DNA of 17,440 bases, taken from contig JAGXRS010000295.1 in NCBI GenBank assembly GCA_018335615.1, forward strand, positions 1 through 17,440. Direction: 5' to 3'. The notes under the pieces are model-generated. The model was not told the origin of the DNA. It did not search any database and saw nothing but the letters and a program-made list of their open reading frames with translations. The DNA comes from Hydrogenophaga sp. Lineage in GTDB: Bacteria > Pseudomonadota > Gammaproteobacteria > Burkholderiales > Burkholderiaceae_C. Made by a program: the position numbers and the translations under genes. Shown one piece after another: positions 13,485 to 17,440 of this stretch; the first letter of the stretch is position 1, and each line of letters starts with the position of its first letter.

Positions 13485-13502
13485 CGCCCGAGGCCGCGGG
13501 CG
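13485..13502. terminator. Short stem between convergent genes
   Basis: CGCCCG (13485-13490) pairs with CGGGCG (13497-13502) around a six-base loop, filling most of the 24-base gap between the stops of the LON-domain gene and nagZ. It is symmetrical and could serve both strands, but lacks a T-tract on either. Confidence 0.35.
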
Positions 13503-13504
13503 GC

Positions 13505-14596
13505 TCACGGCAGCAGCAACAGCGCCTGCATGTAGCGCTCGCTCACCATCAGATCGTCCCAGCCCAGCGCCGACCGCGCAGGCAACAGGGCCAGGCGCCG
13601 CGCCTCGCTGGCAGCCGAGGGCTGCCAGCGCCCCTCCACCACCGCACGCGACAGGGCGTCGATGGCCTCGTCAATCGGTGCGCCGCCGTCTACTACCGAC
13701 TGGTTGCACAGCAGCACCATGTCGCAACCGGCGTCGAGCGCGGCCAACGCGGCCTCGGTGAAGCCCACCTCGCGTCCTTCGATCTGCCGGGCGCCCGCCA
13801 TGCTGAGGTCGTCGCTGAACACGGCGCCGTTGAAGCCCAGGCGATGGCGCAACACGTCCTGCAGCCAGCGCGCCGAGAAACCGGCCGGCCGCGGGTCCAC
13901 GCGCGGGTAGACCACATGGGCCGGCATGAGCGCCTGCAGGCTGGCCGAGAGCCAGGCATAGGGCGCCGCGTCGTCGGACAGGATGGCACTCAAAGAACGC
14001 TTGTCGACCGGAATCGCCAGGTGGGAGTCGGCCTTGACGAAGCCGTGACCGGGAAAGTGCTTGCCGCAGTGCGCCATGCCGCTCTGCAGCAGGCCATGCA
14101 TGAGCGCCTGCGCCAGCAGCGTGACCACGCGCGGGTCGCGGGCGAAGGCGCGGTCGCCGATGACGGTGCTTTCACCGTGGTCCAGGTCGAGCACCGGCGC
14201 AAAGCTCAGGTCCACGCCACAGGCGCGCAACTCGGCGCCCAGCACGTAGCCGGTGGCCGTGGCGGCGTTGGCGGCACGCAGGGCCGGGCCACCGTCGGGC
14301 TCGCCCTTGCGCGGCGGCTGCATCCACATCGCCCCCAGGCGGGCCATGGGCGGCAGGTGCGTGAACCCATCGGTGCGAAAGCGCTGCACGCGCCCGCCCT
14401 CGTGGTCCACGGCGATCAGCAGATCGGGCCGCACGGTCTTGATCTGGCGGCACAGGCGCGTGAGCTGGGCGCGGTCCTGCCAGTTGCGGCCGAACAGGAT
14501 CACGCCACCCACCAGCGGGTGGGCCAGTCGCTGGCGGTCCGCGGTGGTCAGGCTGTGACCGGCCACGTCGATGATGAGGGGGGCGTGAGCGTGCAT
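13505..14596 (-). CDS. nagZ: Beta-N-acetylhexosaminidase, cell-wall recycling
   Basis: NagZ is a cytosolic glycoside hydrolase family 3 enzyme that removes N-acetylglucosamine from anhydromuropeptides during peptidoglycan recycling. In bacteria with inducible AmpC it makes the inducing signal. The 363-residue product shows LIAVDHEGGRVQRF (60-73), KHFPGHG (179-185) with the following DSH, and the nucleophile motif FSDDLSM (260-266). No signal peptide is present, as expected. It is the last gene of the minus-strand operon, 20 bases after acpS. The ATG at 14596 has no clear Shine-Dalgarno site, so it may depend on coupling with acpS. Confidence 0.95.
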   Translation of the reverse strand: MHAHAPLIIDVAGHSLTTADRQRLAHPLVGGVILFGRNWQDRAQLTRLCRQIKTVRPDLLIAVDHEGGRVQRFRTDGFTHLPPMARLGAMWMQPPRKGEPDGGPALRAANAATATGYVLGAELRACGVDLSFAPVLDLDHGESTVIGDRAFARDPRVVTLLAQALMHGLLQSGMAHCGKHFPGHGFVKADSHLAIPVDKRSLSAILSDDAAPYAWLSASLQALMPAHVVYPRVDPRPAGFSARWLQDVLRHRLGFNGAVFSDDLSMAGARQIEGREVGFTEAALAALDAGCDMVLLCNQSVVDGGAPIDEAIDALSRAVVEGRWQPSAASEARRLALLPARSALGWDDLMVSERYMQALLLLP

Positions 14597-14616
14597 GGTG
14601 TGCAGGAGGAAAGGGT

Positions 14617-15009
14617 TCAGTCGCGTTCGACCACCACGAAGCTGGCGGCGTAGTCGGTCTCGTCGGTCACGGTGACAAAGGCCCGCCAGCCCTGCGCCTC
14701 GAACCAGGTTTTGAGTTCGCCGTGCAGCACGATCACCGGCTGGCCGCTGGGCAGGTTGACGATCTCACAGCGCTGCCACGTCATGGGCATGCGCATGCCC
14801 AGGCCGATGGCCTTGGAGAACGCTTCCTTGGCGGAAAACCGAGTGGCCAGGTAGCGCAGGCCCCGCTGCGGCCAGCGCGCGCCGCGCTGCTGCCAGACGG
14901 CGAACTCGGCGTCGGTGAGCACCTTGCGCACGAAGCGTTCGCCCTGACGCTGCCAGGTCGCCTCCACGCGCCGGATGTCGCAGATGTCTGTGCCGATGCC
15001 GACGATCAT
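14617..15009 (-). CDS. acpS: Holo-[acyl-carrier-protein] synthase
   Basis: AcpS transfers the 4'-phosphopantetheine arm of CoA to apo-ACP, activating it for fatty-acid synthesis. The 130-residue protein has the two metal-binding signatures: MIVGIGTDICDIRRVE with Asp8, and RFSAKEAFSKAIGLG with Glu62. Length is normal for the family. The ATG at 15009 overlaps the pdxJ stop (ATGA on the minus strand). The adjacent pdxJ-acpS arrangement is the usual one in proteobacteria. Confidence 0.96.
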   Translation of the reverse strand: MIVGIGTDICDIRRVEATWQRQGERFVRKVLTDAEFAVWQQRGARWPQRGLRYLATRFSAKEAFSKAIGLGMRMPMTWQRCEIVNLPSGQPVIVLHGELKTWFEAQGWRAFVTVTDETDYAASFVVVERD

Positions 15010-15779
15010 GCGCGCGTGAAGGCCGCGTCGATGCAGCCGAGATAAGCGCCCACGGTGGCCGCGTACCCCATCTCCAGCGCGTCCCCGATCAGCGCGTGCC
15101 CGATCGACACTTCGCTCACGCCGGGCACCGTGGCCAGGAAGGCCGTGAGGTTGTCGCGGTTCAGGTCGTGCCCCGCGTTCACGCCCAGGCCGGCGTCCAG
15201 CGCGGCCTGTGCGGCGGCGCGAAAACGCTGCAATTGCGCGTCACACTGGGGTGTGGCCCAGGCGGCGGCATAAGGCTCGGTGTACAACTCCACGCGGTCC
15301 GCACCCACGGCCCGCGCGGCGGCCATGGCGTCGGCCTCGGCGTCCATGAACAGGCTGACCCGCGCGCCCAGCGCCTGGGCCTCGGCGATCAGCGGGCGCA
15401 GGCGCTCGGCATCGGCCGGGAAACGCCAGCCGTGGTCGCTGGTGAACTGGCCTTCGCTGTCGGGCACGAACGTCACTTGGTGCGGGCGAACCGCGCGCAC
15501 GAAGCCCATCAGATTGTGGAAGGGGTTGCCCTCGATGTTGAACTCCCGGTCGGGCCAGTCCTTCATGAGCGCCGCGAGTTCGTGCACGTCGTGAGCGCGG
15601 ATGTGGCGTTCGTCCGGCCGGGGGTGCACCGTGATGCCGTGGGCGCCCGCCTGCAGGCACAGGGTGGCCGCCCGCGTGACGGAGGGAATGCCCAGGTGTC
15701 GCGTGTTGCGGACCAGCGCCACCTTGTTCAGGTTGACGGACAGGGCGGTGCGGGCGAAAGATGCGGGGTCCACGTTCAT
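15006..15779 (-). CDS. pdxJ: Pyridoxine 5'-phosphate synthase
   Basis: PdxJ condenses 3-amino-2-oxopropyl phosphate with deoxyxylulose 5-phosphate to give pyridoxine phosphate (vitamin B6). The 257-residue TIM barrel has the catalytic residues His52 (GITVHPRPD), Glu83 (FNIEGNP) and His204 (VNAGHDLN), and ends with SIGHALIGDAL. Instead of the enteric N-terminal NIDHIATLRN it reads NLNKVALVRN, so the Asp-His that contacts deoxyxylulose phosphate in E. coli PdxJ is Asn18-Lys19. The ATG at 15779 overlaps the recO stop as ATGA; a longer in-frame reading back to 16361 would lie inside recO and is rejected. It overlaps acpS downstream in the same way. Confidence 0.95.
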   Translation of the reverse strand: MNVDPASFARTALSVNLNKVALVRNTRHLGIPSVTRAATLCLQAGAHGITVHPRPDERHIRAHDVHELAALMKDWPDREFNIEGNPFHNLMGFVRAVRPHQVTFVPDSEGQFTSDHGWRFPADAERLRPLIAEAQALGARVSLFMDAEADAMAAARAVGADRVELYTEPYAAAWATPQCDAQLQRFRAAAQAALDAGLGVNAGHDLNRDNLTAFLATVPGVSEVSIGHALIGDALEMGYAATVGAYLGCIDAAFTRA

Positions 15780-16591
15780 GGGGCTGCGTTGGAAAAAGGG
15801 TCCGGAAGGATTGCCTCGGCGGGCACCATGGCCCCTGGAGGGCGCCGCATGGCCTGCACATCGAGCATCAGCTGGCGGGTCTTGAACACCCGCAGCCCGC
15901 AATGGTAGTGCAGCAGATGGCGCAACTGCGGCTGCAGGGCCGGCAGGCAAGGCGCGCAGGCCCGCATCGTGGCGATGAAGGGCGAGGCGTCGTGCAGGGC
16001 CGCCTGCAAGGCCAGGCATTGCTCGCCGCTCAGGGCGTGGCTGTCGTCGGCATGGGCGGCGCGCAGGCCGTGCTCGGGCGTCAGCACATACGCCGCGGCC
16101 GGGTCCAGCGGCACCAGGGAACTGCCCTCGCGCGACAGATCGGGGAGCAGCCCGATGTCCTTCAGGAGCAGCAGTTCGAAGGCCCGCAGGATGAGCTGCT
16201 GGGCGTCTGCCCGCTCGGCCAGCAAGGCCACGGCCAACCGGAAATGGTCGAACAAGGCGGCGTGCGGGTCGTCGCGGGCCAGCAAGCGCATCAGCAGTTC
16301 GTTGAGATAACTGCCCGACAGCAACGCGTCCCCGGTCGGCATGACATGCCCACCCTGCCACTGGGCCGACTTCAGCGTGCGCACCTCCGCGTCACCGCCC
16401 CAGCTCAGGTGCAAGGGCTGCAGCGGCAGCAGCACCGGGCGGAACTGCGAGGTCGGCCGCTTGACGCCTTTGGCCACCAGCGCGATGCGGCCGTGGTGGC
16501 GGGTGAACACCTCCAGGATGAGGCTGGACTCGCTCCAGTCGTAACGGTGCAGGACGAAAGCCGGTTCCTCAACCGTTCGGCGCGTGGCCAT
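15776..16591 (-). CDS. recO: DNA repair protein RecO
   Basis: RecO works with RecR to load RecA onto SSB-covered single-stranded DNA in gap repair. The 271-residue product has the N-terminal OB-fold pattern AFVLHRYDWSESSLILEVFT followed by GRIALVAKGVKRPTS, typical of RecO. A helical C-terminal domain follows (GSYLNELLMRLL onward). It lies six bases after the era stop, the conserved order era-recO-pdxJ-acpS, and overlaps pdxJ by four bases. Confidence 0.94.
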   Translation of the reverse strand: MATRRTVEEPAFVLHRYDWSESSLILEVFTRHHGRIALVAKGVKRPTSQFRPVLLPLQPLHLSWGGDAEVRTLKSAQWQGGHVMPTGDALLSGSYLNELLMRLLARDDPHAALFDHFRLAVALLAERADAQQLILRAFELLLLKDIGLLPDLSREGSSLVPLDPAAAYVLTPEHGLRAAHADDSHALSGEQCLALQAALHDASPFIATMRACAPCLPALQPQLRHLLHYHCGLRVFKTRQLMLDVQAMRRPPGAMVPAEAILPDPFSNAAP

Positions 16592-16597
16592 TCGGAA

Positions 16598-17440
16598 TCA
16601 CTCGTAGCCGAAGGAGCGCACGCGCGCGTCGTCGTCGGCCCAGCCCGAGCGCACCTTCACCCACAGCTCCAGGAAGACCTTGCAATCCCAGAGTTTCTCC
16701 AGTTCCTGCCGGGCTTCGGTGCCGATGCGCTTGAGCTTCTCGCCCTTGTCACCGATGACCATGCCCTTGTGCCCCTCGCGCTCCACCACGATGGTGGCGG
16801 CGATGCGCCGGAGCTGCCCTTCCTGCTCGAACTTGTCGATGATCACCGTCGAGGTATAGGGCAACTCGTCGCCCGTGAGGCGGAACAGCTTCTCGCGCAC
16901 CATCTCGCTGGCCATGAAGCGCTCGCTGCGGTCGGTCAGCTCTTCCGGATCGTGGATCCACGGCTGCTGCGGCAGGTATTTTTCGCAAATGGCAAACAGG
17001 CGCTGGATGTCCTTGCTGTTCTTGGCCGACATGGGCACGAACTCGGCAAAGGCGTGGCGCTCCTGCATGGAGCGCAGCCAGGGCGCGAGATCGCCGCGGC
17101 GGTGCACCAGGTCGAACTTGTTGGCCAGCAGAATCACCGGCACGTTCGCCGGGAGCAGGTCCAGCACCTTGGCGTCGGCCAGGTTGAAATGGCCGGCCTC
17201 GACCACGAAGACGATCAGGTCCACGTCGTTCACCGCGCCCAGCACGGTCTTGTTCAGCGCGCGGTTGAGCGCGTTGCCGTGGCGGGTCTGGAAGCCCGGG
17301 GTGTCCACGAACACGAACTGATTTGGCCCCACTGTGCGGTAACCGGTGATGCGGTGGCGTGTGGTCTGCGCCTTGCGCGAGGTGATGCTGACCTTCTGGC
17401 CCACCAGCGCATTGAGCAGCGTCGACTTGCCGACGTTGGG
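16598..17440 (-). CDS. era: GTPase Era (5' end outside window)
   Basis: Era is an essential GTPase that binds the 3' end of 16S rRNA and helps mature the small ribosomal subunit. The window holds the last 280 codons. It begins inside the G1 loop (PNVGKSTLLN, 17440-17411), followed by the G2 region TTRHRITG, G3 DTPGF (from 17305), G4 NKFD (17122-17111) and G5 MSAKNS. The KH domain carries the GxxG loop as IGDKGEKLKRIG near the C-terminus, and the protein ends ARVRSFGYE. Only about 10-20 N-terminal residues should be missing. Genes such as rnc would be expected upstream, beyond the window. Confidence 0.96.
   Translation of the reverse strand, partial: PNVGKSTLLNALVGQKVSITSRKAQTTRHRITGYRTVGPNQFVFVDTPGFQTRHGNALNRALNKTVLGAVNDVDLIVFVVEAGHFNLADAKVLDLLPANVPVILLANKFDLVHRRGDLAPWLRSMQERHAFAEFVPMSAKNSKDIQRLFAICEKYLPQQPWIHDPEELTDRSERFMASEMVREKLFRLTGDELPYTSTVIIDKFEQEGQLRRIAATIVVEREGHKGMVIGDKGEKLKRIGTEARQELEKLWDCKVFLELWVKVRSGWADDDARVRSFGYE

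Noticed and set aside
13844..14653. 269-codon plus-strand frame opposite nagZ
   Set aside because: No domain signal; it is antisense to catalytic motifs of nagZ on the minus strand.
15780..16361. N-terminal extension of PdxJ to 451 residues
   Set aside because: The added part lies inside recO in another frame and reads as Arg/Ala/Pro-rich shadow; the ATGA overlap start at 15779 matches the family length.

Overview
The window is high-GC, tightly packed chromosomal DNA from a betaproteobacterium, most likely a member of the Comamonadaceae (Burkholderiales). This rests on the gene order gltA-leuC-entericidin-leuD-leuB-asd-fimV-truA-trpF-trpB-trpA-accD, on the convergent block era-recO-pdxJ-acpS-nagZ, and on a family-style intergenic repeat near 2.4 kb. 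The genus cannot be fixed from the sequence alone. There are no tRNA or rRNA genes, transposases, phage genes or CRISPR arrays.

Left part (1-3586): the last codons of a probable citrate synthase gene and its intrinsic terminator, then the leucine genes. leuC and leuD encode the two subunits of isopropylmalate isomerase. They are separated by a tiny entericidin-type lipoprotein gene. leuB follows after a hairpin-rich repeat.

Centre left (3587-8865): asd, encoding aspartate-semialdehyde dehydrogenase at the branch point to Lys, Met, Thr and Ile, lies downstream of a 309-base gap. That gap holds a sigma70-like -10 box, a 33-codon mini-ORF ending in a Thr/Ile/Lys-rich tail (ATITKTTTIKG), and a terminator-like stem followed by a T-rich stretch. 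This looks like a leader-peptide attenuator tuned to end products of the aspartate pathway and is the most interesting feature of the window. The polar-hub / type IV pilus assembly protein FimV and the tRNA pseudouridine synthase TruA follow.

Centre right (8977-13480): trpF, trpB and trpA for late tryptophan synthesis (trpB and trpA overlap by ATGA), then accD for fatty-acid synthesis and a stand-alone LON-domain protein whose TTG start overlaps the accD stop.

Right part (13505-17440, minus strand): era (5' end outside the window), recO, pdxJ, acpS and nagZ form one compact operon converging on the LON-domain gene. Two of its junctions are ATGA overlaps and the other gaps are 6 and 20 bases. 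It links ribosome assembly, recombination repair, vitamin B6 synthesis, acyl-carrier-protein activation and cell-wall recycling.
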